Shown here: positions 52,698 through 59,991 of the stretch, piece by piece
How positions within the stretch are numbered: the stretch's first letter is position 1
Layout: the number at the start of each line of letters is the position of its first letter
Source: CBDFHV01 sp965247705
Lineage (GTDB): Bacteria > Pseudomonadota > Alphaproteobacteria > Rhodospirillales > CAMCUA01
Assembly (NCBI GenBank): GCA_965247705.1
Contig: CBDFHV010000074.1
Coordinates: forward strand, 43,427 to 107,426
Direction: 5' to 3'
Length of the DNA: 64,000 nucleotides
Program-made: the position numbers and the translations under genes
Notes under the pieces: generated by a model
Seen by the model: the letters and a program-made list of their open reading frames with translations, nothing else
The model's database searches: none
Told to the model about the DNA's origin: nothing

Positions 52698-52757
52698 GAA
52701 CCCAGAATCGCATCACACCTGCCCGATGGGAATCATTTGTTTCGAGCGGAACACTAG
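51618..52757 (-). mobile_element. IS630-family insertion sequence
   Basis: About 1,140 bp with CTAG at both ends (TA target duplication expected for IS630). Left end CTAGTGTAGCGATTCCAACG and right end (reverse strand) CTAGTGTTCCGCTCGAAACA match the two ends of the 99-bp MITE over about 30 bp each. It carries one transposase. It is the likely source of transposase for the MITE copies. Confidence 0.92.
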
Positions 52758-52941
52758 GTTCTCGGGGAGTTGGCTTCTCTCATCATCCCGTCCCGTCACG
52801 GCCAATGGCACCGTGTTCGGTGCCAATTCGGGTGCCAATTCTTGTTGGTTCGGCGATCCTCAATTATTGCCGGGCATCGCCTACAGCCGTAGGATGCAGA
52901 TAGGGGCCCTGCTTCAACGGTGCAATGAACCGGGGGACGCC

Positions 52942-53298
52942 ATGCGAACCGCCATGATTCTCTTTGCCGTGCTTCTGTCAGCCTGTGCCAACACGCGAGA
53001 CCCAAATCCCGTTACCATGAAGCAAAGTGGCGACACGGACATGACGTGCAGGCAGCTCGAAACGGAATACCGAGCCAACACTGACGCGGCAACCTACAAG
53101 ATATCGAAGAACAACTCCGATGACGGTCAGGACGTGCTACTCGGATTGTTCATCTGGCCTGGCTTGGCGGATTTCAAGAACGCCGACGGGATCGAAGGCA
53201 ATGCCATGCTCGACCGAAATATCTTCCTTCGGCAGGTGGCCGCGGCCGACTCCTGCGACATGGCCGACTGGCCGGCCCAACCGTCACGAAACGATTGA
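52942..53298 (+). CDS. Putative lipoprotein, island cargo
   Basis: 118 residues from ATG at 52942 (MRTAMILFAVLLSACA), lipobox LLSAC, with GGGGGA upstream. The mature part contains MTCRQLETEYRANTDAATYK, a hydrophobic GLFIWPGLADF segment and paired Cys (TCRQ, SCDMA). Small lipoproteins of this kind with a central hydrophobic turn are often encoded on plasmids and prophages. Function unknown. The longer upstream frame starts inside the IS630 and is rejected. Confidence 0.7.
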   Translation: MRTAMILFAVLLSACANTRDPNPVTMKQSGDTDMTCRQLETEYRANTDAATYKISKNNSDDGQDVLLGLFIWPGLADFKNADGIEGNAMLDRNIFLRQVAAADSCDMADWPAQPSRND

Positions 53299-53435
53299 CG
53301 AAGGGATCAGCGAGCGCCCTTCCTGCCCGCAGAAGGAAGAACCCCGGCCGAAGTCGGGGCTCCACCTCGGTATACTTCGTTGGATCAGTCCGCCTCGGCA
53401 ATCGCGTCGCGGAGGGCGTCGGGCAACTGATGGAG

Positions 53436-53621
53436 TTAGAACTTCGTCTGGCCGCTGTCCGGCCGGTCGTAGCGGGCGTGGTTGTCCTTCTCGGAACAAT
53501 GGACATGATAGTGGGACCGTGGTTCGCCGATGCTGACCGACCATGTCCCCTTGTCCCGCTGGGGGACCACGACACGTCCGCCTTGTAAGCCTCCACGCGC
53601 ACCAGCGGGGCTCTGTGGGCG
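53436..53621 (-). other. Short open frame, possible gene remnant in decayed stretch
   Basis: A 61-codon frame that contains GTWSVSIGEPRSHYHVHC and SEKDNHARYDRP, which looks more protein-like than the two overlapping frames, but it has no good start. The surrounding 53299-53647 holds no intact gene; it is consistent with a decayed phage- or ICE-type cargo segment. Confidence 0.3.
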
Positions 53622-53647
53622 TCATCAGATGTAGTTGACTCCCCGAA

Positions 53648-53839
53648 GTCACCTTCCACGCCTTGCGGCATTCGCACGCCTCCGCCCTCATCGCGGCGGG
53701 CCTGGATATGCTGACGATCAGCCGGCGCCTGGGGCACGGCTCCCCCGCCATCACGCTTGGTGTCTACGGTCACTTGTTCTCGGATACCGATGACAAGGAG
53801 GTCGCCGTCATTGACGATGCGCTCGGTGGTTTGCGATAG
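53648..53839 (+). pseudogene. Tyrosine recombinase/integrase C-terminal fragment, copy B
   Basis: 63 residues, VTFHALRHSHASALIAAG with the HxxR box, then SRRLGHGSPAITLGVYGH with the second His and the Tyr nucleophile position (GVYGH). The upstream domains, including the first catalytic Arg, are missing. It stops 85 bases before the intact tRNA-Ser. Only partly similar to copy A, so it comes from a different element at the same site. Confidence 0.85.
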
Positions 53840-53924
53840 AAGGCGCGCCCTCGGGTGCCAATTGGGTGCCATTTCGGGTTTTTGGGCTTGAGCGAGACTC
53901 CGTAAGTGTTTGAAATATATAGAT

Positions 53925-54014
53925 GGATGGGTGGCCGAGCGGTTGAAGGCACCGGTCTTGAAAACCGGCAGGCCCGAGAGGGTCTCGTGGGTTCGAATCC
54001 CACCCCATCCGCCA
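53925..54014 (+). tRNA. tRNA-Ser (anticodon UGA), CCA encoded
   Basis: 90 bases. Acceptor stem GGATGGG pairs with CCCATCC, D arm GGCCGAGCGGTTGAAGGC, anticodon stem CCGGT/ACCGG around the loop CTTGAAA (anticodon TGA), a long class II variable arm, T loop GTTCGAATC and an encoded CCA. Two partial copies of its 5' half lie upstream at 49358 and 51429, showing that this tRNA is an integration target. Confidence 0.97.
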
Positions 54015-54267
54015 AATTTCCAAAAAACCTTAAACAATATCAATGCTTTAACAGGGCTAATTCCATGAAACGCCACTTCGCGACCCAAATATTATCGGGC
54101 GCTCCATGTCCCCCAGATCCCGCCCGCCGACCGTGCGCCGCGCCGACAACCTGGGGAAACCGTCTCCACGGGTCGTTTTTCGGACTCCGTGGTGTAAGGT
54201 TCGGGGAACGGCGTGGCGCTCCACGCGCTTCCAGAGAGCGCGCTTAACAAAAGGAACGATACGGGAG

Positions 54268-55320
54268 ATGGACACACTGTTGTTCGGCATCACCGAAGGC
54301 GGCGTCCTCCACACCAGCGCCGACCCGCCGCTGGATCTGGATACCAAGTTCCGCATGGTCAAGGAGGCGGGCGTCTATGACTATTTCGACAAGACCCCGC
54401 CGGTCGATCAGGTCGGTGAGTACGGGCGTCTGAGCGAGAAGTACGACCTGCCCATCCTCGCCGGCGGCTGGTTTTATGCGCTCGGTCGGGACGAGGACCT
54501 GCTGGCCGAAAACCTGCGACTCGGCGCGGCGCTCGGCAGCCAGGTTCACAACACCCAGATCAAGATGGACCACGCCACCGAGAACCGCCTGGTCACCGAC
54601 GACGAGGTCGCGGAGGCCTACCTGCGCGCCTATGACGTCGGCGCCGAGGTCGGCTGCCTGCCCACCTTCGAGGTTCACGTCAACATGTGGTCGGAGGACT
54701 TCCGCCGCATCGCCGTCGTCGGCGAGATGGTCGAAGCGCGCGGCGTCCCCTTCCGCATGACCCTGGACCACAGCCACGTCATCTTCAAGATCGACAATCC
54801 CCGGGAACAACGGGTGTTCGGCATCGACAAGGCGATTGCCGCCGGTGAACTCATTCTGGATCCGTTCCTGGCCGGCAACGTCTCCGACCTGTGGATCGAG
54901 CGAGGCTACGTCGGCCACACCCACGCCCGCGCCGCCGTGCCCAACAACCCGCGCAATACATGGGCGGAACCCCGGAGCCTGGACGCGCTGCCGTGCTCCC
55001 TTCATCCGCGGGAAACGGTTGGCCGCGGCATCCAATACCCGTTCACCGAGCCAAGGCCCGGTGACTGGCACAGCCCGTGGGACGGGGCCAATCTCGAGCC
55101 GTGGAAGGAAGTCCTGCGGCATCTGTTCGTTTGGCAGGCCACGGCCGAAGACAGTCCCTTGACCACGATCTCCACCGAGTTCATCCCCAGCGCCGACTAT
55201 GGCGAGGGCGCCAAATACTCCATTTTCGAGGACTCGGTGGCCTGCGCCCGGTGGCTCAGGAAAACCTGGGAGCAGGCGCGGGCGGGTGCCGATTCCGTGC
55301 CCGCGGGGAAAGTTCCCTAA
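54268..55320 (+). CDS. Xylose-isomerase-like TIM-barrel protein (sugar epimerase/isomerase-like)
   Basis: 350 residues from ATG at 54268 (MDTLLFGITEGGVLH). Pattern of an AP-endonuclease-2/xylose isomerase TIM barrel: FRMVKEAGVYDYFD, LPILAGGWFYALGRDE, HNTQIKMDH, FEVHVNMWSEDF, FRMTLDHSHVIFKI and STEFIPSADYG, with Glu and His residues placed as metal ligands. It likely isomerises or epimerises a sugar or polyol derivative. It runs tail to tail into the Rieske gene with a 4-base overlap. Confidence 0.75.
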   Translation: MDTLLFGITEGGVLHTSADPPLDLDTKFRMVKEAGVYDYFDKTPPVDQVGEYGRLSEKYDLPILAGGWFYALGRDEDLLAENLRLGAALGSQVHNTQIKMDHATENRLVTDDEVAEAYLRAYDVGAEVGCLPTFEVHVNMWSEDFRRIAVVGEMVEARGVPFRMTLDHSHVIFKIDNPREQRVFGIDKAIAAGELILDPFLAGNVSDLWIERGYVGHTHARAAVPNNPRNTWAEPRSLDALPCSLHPRETVGRGIQYPFTEPRPGDWHSPWDGANLEPWKEVLRHLFVWQATAEDSPLTTISTEFIPSADYGEGAKYSIFEDSVACARWLRKTWEQARAGADSVPAGKVP

Positions 55321-55673
55321 AAGCCGCCGCCATTGGCGGCCATATCGCTGGCACCAAGATCGATCAGGACTCGTCGCCCTTCCACCTTGACCGGGTACGT
55401 CCGCAAGTCCTCGCAGGCCGGTGCACGCTTCGCCGTGCCGTCGCGGATATCGAAGCGGCCCTGATGCATCGGACACTCGATGATGTTGCCGATCACCAAT
55501 CCGTCGGCCAGATGCACATGCTCGTGGGTACACAGGCCGTCCGTCGCATAGAAGACGTTACCGCCCGTCCTGTACACGGCATAGGTCTTCCCATCGTGGT
55601 CGAAGCGGATCACGTCTTCCTCGTCGATGCCGTCGGCGTCGCATACGTCGACCCATTGCATCGTTTGGCGCAT
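55317..55673 (-). CDS. Rieske [2Fe-2S] ferredoxin
   Basis: 118 residues. The cluster ligands are Cys48 and His50 in LCTHEHVHL and Cys67 and His70 in ECPMHQG, the CxH-x16-CxxH spacing of Rieske domains. No signal or membrane anchor, so it is a soluble electron carrier of the NirD/MocE type, usually partnering an oxygenase. No oxygenase gene is adjacent in the window. The start lies 17 bases before a MITE-like element that may separate it from its natural promoter. Confidence 0.9.
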   Translation of the reverse strand: MRQTMQWVDVCDADGIDEEDVIRFDHDGKTYAVYRTGGNVFYATDGLCTHEHVHLADGLVIGNIIECPMHQGRFDIRDGTAKRAPACEDLRTYPVKVEGRRVLIDLGASDMAANGGGF

Positions 55674-55689
55674 ACGTTCGTCCTCTAGT

Positions 55690-55949
55690 GGTCCAAATCT
55701 AACAGATGGTACCCATACGACGACCGACCGAATTCATCCGGCCAGGCGCGGGTCGCGCGGCGATGCTATCGCATCGCGAGCGTCCCGCAACGCCGCCGGG
55801 GGGCTCGGTCGGCCGCCCTGTGGGTCGCGTTTCCCGCTTCCTCGGGGCGTCAGGGACCCTTGTCGATGCGACAGCATCGACGGCACGCCCCTTCCTGCCG
55901 AGAAAGTGGGAAACGCGATCGTATGGGTACCATCTGTTAGATTTGGACC
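55690..55949. mobile_element. MITE-like element with 31-bp perfect terminal inverted repeats
   Basis: A 260-bp unit. Left arm 55690-55720 begins GGTCCAAATCTAACAGATGG and is an exact reverse complement of right arm 55919-55949. Inside lie an 18/20 inverted pair (CGCGTTTCCCGCTTCCTCGG at 55826-55845 against 55898-55917) and GATGC-based hairpins. No transposase is encoded. A solitary related arm is at 41978. It fills the 368-bp gap upstream of the Rieske gene and most of the leader of the next gene. Confidence 0.85.
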
Positions 55950-56041
55950 TCTTGCGGGATGGGGCCGCGCACGGCCTCGTCCCATGGACTATACTGCACT
56001 GACCGTTCTGCAAGGCAACGCCAAGACCACGGGCATTCCCG

Positions 56042-56479
56042 ATGTCGAGACTCCACGATGGCCCAAGCCGTCTCCATTACCTTGGCCTCGCCACATTGCT
56101 CGCCATTTTCTTCCTGACGTCGTCCGCCCGCGCCCAATTCCTCAGTTCGGACCTGGAACTTTTTCAGTTTGCGTTGGAGGACGTGACGTCCCTGAGCCCG
56201 GATGAACTCAGCGTGATTCTCAGGCTGGAAGCGGCGGTGAACTGCGAAGAGGGCGCGGGTATTCAGTCCCACTGCAGTTCGGCGCAAGTTTGTACGACAA
56301 CCCTCTCGACTCTGCGAGAGATAGCCGAAAAATGGACGGAAGAATCCGCCACGGCGCTACGCACCCTGATGTTTGCCGATGCGGAATCCTGCCGCTGTGT
56401 CCGGATCATCGCCAATGTGATGGTCCGCGACCTGGGAAACCGTCTCAGGCACCGATTTGAACCCCCGCCCAGGTGTTGA
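56042..56479 (+). CDS. Exported protein, unknown function
   Basis: 145 residues starting MSRLHDGPSRLHYLGL. A signal peptide ends at SSARA. The mature part is mostly helical (SSDLELFQFALEDVTSLS, VILRLEAAV) and has six Cys residues (NCEEG, HCSS, VCTT, SCRC, RC), suggesting disulfides. No recognised family. It lies on the opposite strand to the Rieske gene and ends 20 bases before the convergent UspA gene. Confidence 0.65.
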   Translation: MSRLHDGPSRLHYLGLATLLAIFFLTSSARAQFLSSDLELFQFALEDVTSLSPDELSVILRLEAAVNCEEGAGIQSHCSSAQVCTTTLSTLREIAEKWTEESATALRTLMFADAESCRCVRIIANVMVRDLGNRLRHRFEPPPRC

Positions 56480-56499
56480 AAGGCGTCGTTCGCCCGTCC

Positions 56500-56952
56500 C
56501 TACTTCACGGAAATGCAGGTACATGGGGCCAGGTGGGTGACCTTGTGCGAGACGCTGCCCATCAGCAGGCCCTTGATGTTTCCCAGCCCGCGGCTGCCCA
56601 TGACGATCAGGTCGCAGCCTTCGCACTCAACATAGACAACGATTTCCGCCGCGGGATCTCCCGCCACGATAACAATGTGCTGAGGCTTGATACCGTGCTC
56701 GCCGGCCCCTTTCCCGGCGCGTTCCACGATCTTGCGCGCCACCCCTTCCAGCAGATCATGCTCCGTCACTTGAACGTGCTCGATCCGCTCCAATTCCCGC
56801 AGTTCGTCCGGCACCCGCGATGAACCGATTGTGCTCATTACATGGATGAGCGTCAGCGTCGCACCGTACTTCCCTGCCAGGTCAGCGGCCAAGTCCACGG
56901 CCTTTTCGGCATGGTCCGACCCGTCGACGGGCACAAGGATCTTCGTGACCAT
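56500..56952 (-). CDS. Universal stress protein, UspA family
   Basis: 150 residues starting MVTKILVPVDGSD; GAGGAGAAG lies upstream. The ATP-binding signature GSRGLGNIKGLLMGSVSH matches the G-x2-G-x9-G-S pattern of nucleotide-binding UspA proteins (FmrI/MJ0577 type), with IVIVAGDPAAEIV as the other conserved strand-loop. Cytoplasmic stress-resistance role. The upstream region also contains the candidate small-RNA gene. Confidence 0.92.
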   Translation of the reverse strand: MVTKILVPVDGSDHAEKAVDLAADLAGKYGATLTLIHVMSTIGSSRVPDELRELERIEHVQVTEHDLLEGVARKIVERAGKGAGEHGIKPQHIVIVAGDPAAEIVVYVECEGCDLIVMGSRGLGNIKGLLMGSVSHKVTHLAPCTCISVK

Positions 56953-57099
56953 GGGACTTCTCCTCATTCGTGGCCCCGCGGGATTGTGCGGGGCGCCACA
57001 CCTTCATCCCAGCCGGCACCATGAACCGCGCCGAGCGCCCTTGCCTTGATCCACGTCAACGCCCGATTCCCTTGACGCTTGAAACTATCGGCACAAGCA

Positions 57100-57203
57100 A
57101 TGCCTGTGATCGCCGTCACTGAACTGGCCGGCGTACTGAGGCAAGATCCCGTTTCCTCCCTCAAGACCCTACTTGGGCCGCGCTCGCGCGGCCCCTTTTT
57201 TTT
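57100..57203 (+). ncRNA. Candidate small RNA with rho-independent terminator
   Basis: The plus strand has a strong terminator: GGGCCGCG (57175-57182), loop CTCG, CGCGGCCC (57187-57194) and eight T residues. No plus-strand gene ends nearby; the gene at 56042 ends behind the convergent UspA gene. A short transcript ending here would carry TTTCCTCCCTC (57152-57162), an anti-Shine-Dalgarno-like stretch as in many alphaproteobacterial trans-acting sRNAs. The 5' end is a guess. The rest of 56953-57240 holds nothing else recognised. Confidence 0.45.
57175..57203 (+). terminator. Rho-independent terminator with T8 tail
   Basis: An 8-bp GC stem with a 4-base loop, followed by C and TTTTTTTT. It is oriented rightward, away from the leftward leuD gene and with no annotated plus-strand gene before it. 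Confidence 0.85.
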
Positions 57204-57240
57204 GCGCTCAGGGCAATGGCGACCAGACCATGGGTCTTTA

Positions 57241-57885
57241 TCAGTGACCCTTGATTTCAGTGTAGATCCATGGCCGGTGGTCCCGATCCCAGACCTGCCA
57301 GGTCGCGATCTCCGCCTCCCGGGCGATGGTCATGGCGATTCGATCGAGGCCCCGCAACAGGGCCTCTCTCCGAAAGGCGGGAATGGAAAAGGCATACGAC
57401 GCGCCATCGGCACAATCGATCCGCCGCGCTTCCAGATCCACGGTGACGTCGGAGCCGAATTTCGCGGCAGCCGCGATTTTATTAGAAATGTTTTCTTCTA
57501 TAACAATCGGCAATACGCCGTTCTTAAAGCAACTTGTATAAAATGTAGGACCGAAGCTGGGGGCGATAATGCAACGGATTCCAAAGTGCACAATCCCCCA
57601 CAGGGCGGTATTGCGATGGCTGCCGCACCCAAAGTTGGCGCCGCCGATAAGGATCGGGCATCCCTGGCGGAACGGTTCCCGGTTGAGAACGAAGTCGGCC
57701 CGTTCCGTGCCGTTCTCGTCGTAGCGAAGTGGCGCCAACAGGTTGGCGGCATAGTCCTCGGGCCGGTAGGTCAGGCCGCCCCCGGAGGGCACAAGCGACA
57801 TCTGGGACGGCATGATCGTATCGGTGTTGAGGTTGTCGATGCCCAGCGCCGCCGCGGGACCGGTGACGCGCACGAAGGTTTCCAC
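57241..57885 (-). CDS. leuD: LeuD-like aconitase-superfamily small subunit
   Basis: 214 residues from a GTG at 57885, two bases after the leuC-type stop. LeuD blocks: NLNTDTIMPSQM, GANFGCGSHRNTALWGI, CIIAPSFGPTFYTSCFKNG and ENISNKIAAAAKF. It is the swivel domain that pairs with the large subunit. Classic LeuD is about 200 residues. It may be isopropylmalate isomerase or a related 2-methylmalate/citraconate-type hydratase; no other leu gene is in the window. Confidence 0.85.
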   Translation of the reverse strand: METFVRVTGPAAALGIDNLNTDTIMPSQMSLVPSGGGLTYRPEDYAANLLAPLRYDENGTERADFVLNREPFRQGCPILIGGANFGCGSHRNTALWGIVHFGIRCIIAPSFGPTFYTSCFKNGVLPIVIEENISNKIAAAAKFGSDVTVDLEARRIDCADGASYAFSIPAFRREALLRGLDRIAMTIAREAEIATWQVWDRDHRPWIYTEIKGH

Positions 57886-57887
57886 GC

Positions 57888-59249
57888 CTACGCTTCCATG
57901 CCGAGGGCGCGGGGATCGGCGATGGTCCCCGTTACCGCCGCCGCCACGGCGGTAACGGGGCTGGCCAAGTGGGTGCGGGCCCCCGGGCCCTGGCGGCCGA
58001 CGAAATTGCGGTTGATGGTCGAGACCGCCCGCCGGCCCGGTTCCACGATCTCGCCGTTCTGACCGGTGCAGGATGAACAGCCGGGTTCCCGCCAATGAAA
58101 GCCCGCCTGCCGGAAAAGGCGGTCCAGTCCTTCGGCCTCCGCCGCCTTCTGCACCAGATGGCTGCCGGGCACGACCCAGGCCCGCACACCATTCGCGACC
58201 TTGCGACCATTTAGGGCCCTGGCGGCGACCCTGAGGTCGGAGATCCTGTTGTTGGTACAGGACCCCAGGAAGACGACGTCCACCGGCAAGCCCAAAACGA
58301 ATTGCCCCGGTTCCAGTCCCATATAGGACAGCGCGTCCGCCGCCCCGGATGGTCCGGGCACCCGTTCATCAATGGCGATCACCTGAGACGGATTGGTACC
58401 CCACGAGATTTGGGGCGCGAGCGACGATACGTCGATACTTCGCTCGCCGTCGAACCGCGCGTCCGGGTCGCTCGTCAAGCCTCCCCACGCCCCGCAAGCC
58501 CTTTCCCACAGGGCACCCACCGGCGCCCCGGGTCGGCCGGCGAGATAGTCGAGCACGGCGGAGTCCGGCGCCACCAGGCCCCAGGGTGCGCCCATCTCGA
58601 TGCTCATGTTGCAAACGGTCATACGGCCTTCGACGGAGAGGGTGGTGATCGCCGGGCCCGCGTATTCGATGGCCTGGCCGGTCGCCCCGTCCACGCCGAT
58701 GGTCCGCACCGTGTGCAGGATCAGGTCCTTTGCGGTGATCCCCGGGGGCAGCGTCCCCTCATAGGTGAGGCGCAGGTTGCGCGGCCGAGCCTCGGCCGAG
58801 GTCTGGGTGGCCAGAATGTGCTCTGCATCGCTCACGCCCCAGGCCATGGCGCCCAGGGCCCCGAGCGTGCAGGCATGGCTGTCGGCCACCACGAACGTGC
58901 TTCCCGGGTGCACCAGGCCCAGGTCGGCGGCCGTGATGTGGGCAATGCCGAACCCCGGGGTTCGGGGCTGGAACAGGCGCACGTCCCAGGCGTCGGCCAG
59001 GCGCTCCAGGTTTTCGACATAGGGGTTTTCGCCGTGATCGGTGCCGGGTTCCGTACCCACCGTATGGTCGGCAACGGCGAAGGTGAGCTCCGGGTTGCGT
59101 ATGGGATAACCGTTCCGCCCCACCAGCAGGGGACCGGTGGCCAGCAGATCATGGATCATATGGCGATCCACGTGGATCAGGGCATAGCCGTCCCCCAGAT
59201 CGGCAACCATGTGATCGTCGAATATCTTGTCGAACAGGGTGCGTCCCAT
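57888..59249 (-). CDS. leuC: LeuC-like aconitase-superfamily large subunit
   Basis: 453 residues. The 4Fe-4S-type Cys ligands are in GSCTNNRISD and GCSSCTGQNGE. Active-site blocks: FVVADSHACTLGALGAMAWG, CNMSIEMGAPWGLVAPD and INRNFVGRQGPGA. Canonical isopropylmalate isomerase has GCSMCLAMN at the second Cys pair; here it is GCSSCTGQN, so a different hydroxy-acid substrate is possible. Starts 9 bases after the ATP12 stop. Confidence 0.85.
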   Translation of the reverse strand: MGRTLFDKIFDDHMVADLGDGYALIHVDRHMIHDLLATGPLLVGRNGYPIRNPELTFAVADHTVGTEPGTDHGENPYVENLERLADAWDVRLFQPRTPGFGIAHITAADLGLVHPGSTFVVADSHACTLGALGAMAWGVSDAEHILATQTSAEARPRNLRLTYEGTLPPGITAKDLILHTVRTIGVDGATGQAIEYAGPAITTLSVEGRMTVCNMSIEMGAPWGLVAPDSAVLDYLAGRPGAPVGALWERACGAWGGLTSDPDARFDGERSIDVSSLAPQISWGTNPSQVIAIDERVPGPSGAADALSYMGLEPGQFVLGLPVDVVFLGSCTNNRISDLRVAARALNGRKVANGVRAWVVPGSHLVQKAAEAEGLDRLFRQAGFHWREPGCSSCTGQNGEIVEPGRRAVSTINRNFVGRQGPGARTHLASPVTAVAAAVTGTIADPRALGMEA

Positions 59250-59258
59250 GGCCCGCCC

Positions 59259-59987
59259 CTACCCCGCCGGGCTGGGTGCCGGGCGGAGCATGGACAGCAA
59301 TTTGCCCACGGTCAGGATATCTTCCCGCACACGGTTATGCCGCTTGGCGGCTTCCGGATCCCGGCCCCAACGTTCCATCTGATAGGATTCGTCCAACTGG
59401 GACACCTCGAAGGCCTCCGCTGCCGTCAGGCGGCCGCCGTGCACGGCCAGGGCGATCACCAGCGATCCGCAGGTCTGGGTGAGAACGGAAACGGCGGCCA
59501 AAGTCAGATCGTCCATGGCGTCCAGGCGCGGCGACAGGGTCTCGACCGGGTTCCCGGGCTGGGGTACGGCGACGATCCCCTCGGTGACGGTCAGGTTCAC
59601 GCCGTGGGACTCCTCGAACCAGTCCAGCAGGGGCTGCCAGGCGCCGGATTGCCGGGCCGCCAGGGCGTGCGTCTCCGGCGTCCGGTAGCAGAGGAGATCC
59701 GTCTCCACAAAGGCGAGCGTGGCGCGCGCGACCTCGTCTCGCCGGTTCGCCAGGCGATCCATTGCCGAGTTGACCAGGCGATTGAGGGGCATGGAATCGG
59801 GGTTGATGGTCTCCTTCTGGGCCTGCCATTCCTCGGCCAGGGCCTTGGCCAAAGGGCGGTCGGGCACCGCCAGGGGCCGCCCGCCCGGTGTCTGGACGGG
59901 CTTGCCGTCCAGCGCCACGGCGAACCCCTCGGTCGTCGACGTGACCGCCGCGGTCTTGTAGAAGCGCTTTGCGCCTGGGCTGGCCAG
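59259..59987 (-). CDS. ATP12-family F1-ATPase assembly chaperone
   Basis: About 242 residues. ATP12 blocks: KRFYKTAAVTSTTEGFAVAL, DGKPVQTPGGRPLAVP, NPDSMPLNRLVNSAMDR, ETDLLCYRTPE and ALAVHGGRLTAAEAFEVSQLDE. In mitochondria ATP12 chaperones the alpha subunit; alphaproteobacteria carry homologues. No ATG, GTG or TTG lies before the family's first conserved residues, so the start is probably CTG at 59987 (LASPGAKRFY), 4 bases after the AsmA stop. HAD-AsmA-ATP12 in one operon is seen in several alphaproteobacteria. Confidence 0.85.
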   Translation of the reverse strand: MASPGAKRFYKTAAVTSTTEGFAVALDGKPVQTPGGRPLAVPDRPLAKALAEEWQAQKETINPDSMPLNRLVNSAMDRLANRRDEVARATLAFVETDLLCYRTPETHALAARQSGAWQPLLDWFEESHGVNLTVTEGIVAVPQPGNPVETLSPRLDAMDDLTLAAVSVLTQTCGSLVIALAVHGGRLTAAEAFEVSQLDESYQMERWGRDPEAAKRHNRVREDILTVGKLLSMLRPAPSPAG

Positions 59988-59991
59988 TTTC

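Noticed and set aside
53174..54088. 304-codon minus-strand frame across the integrase fragment and tRNA-Ser
   Set aside because: It reads antisense through a tRNA gene and an integrase fragment, so it is not a real gene.
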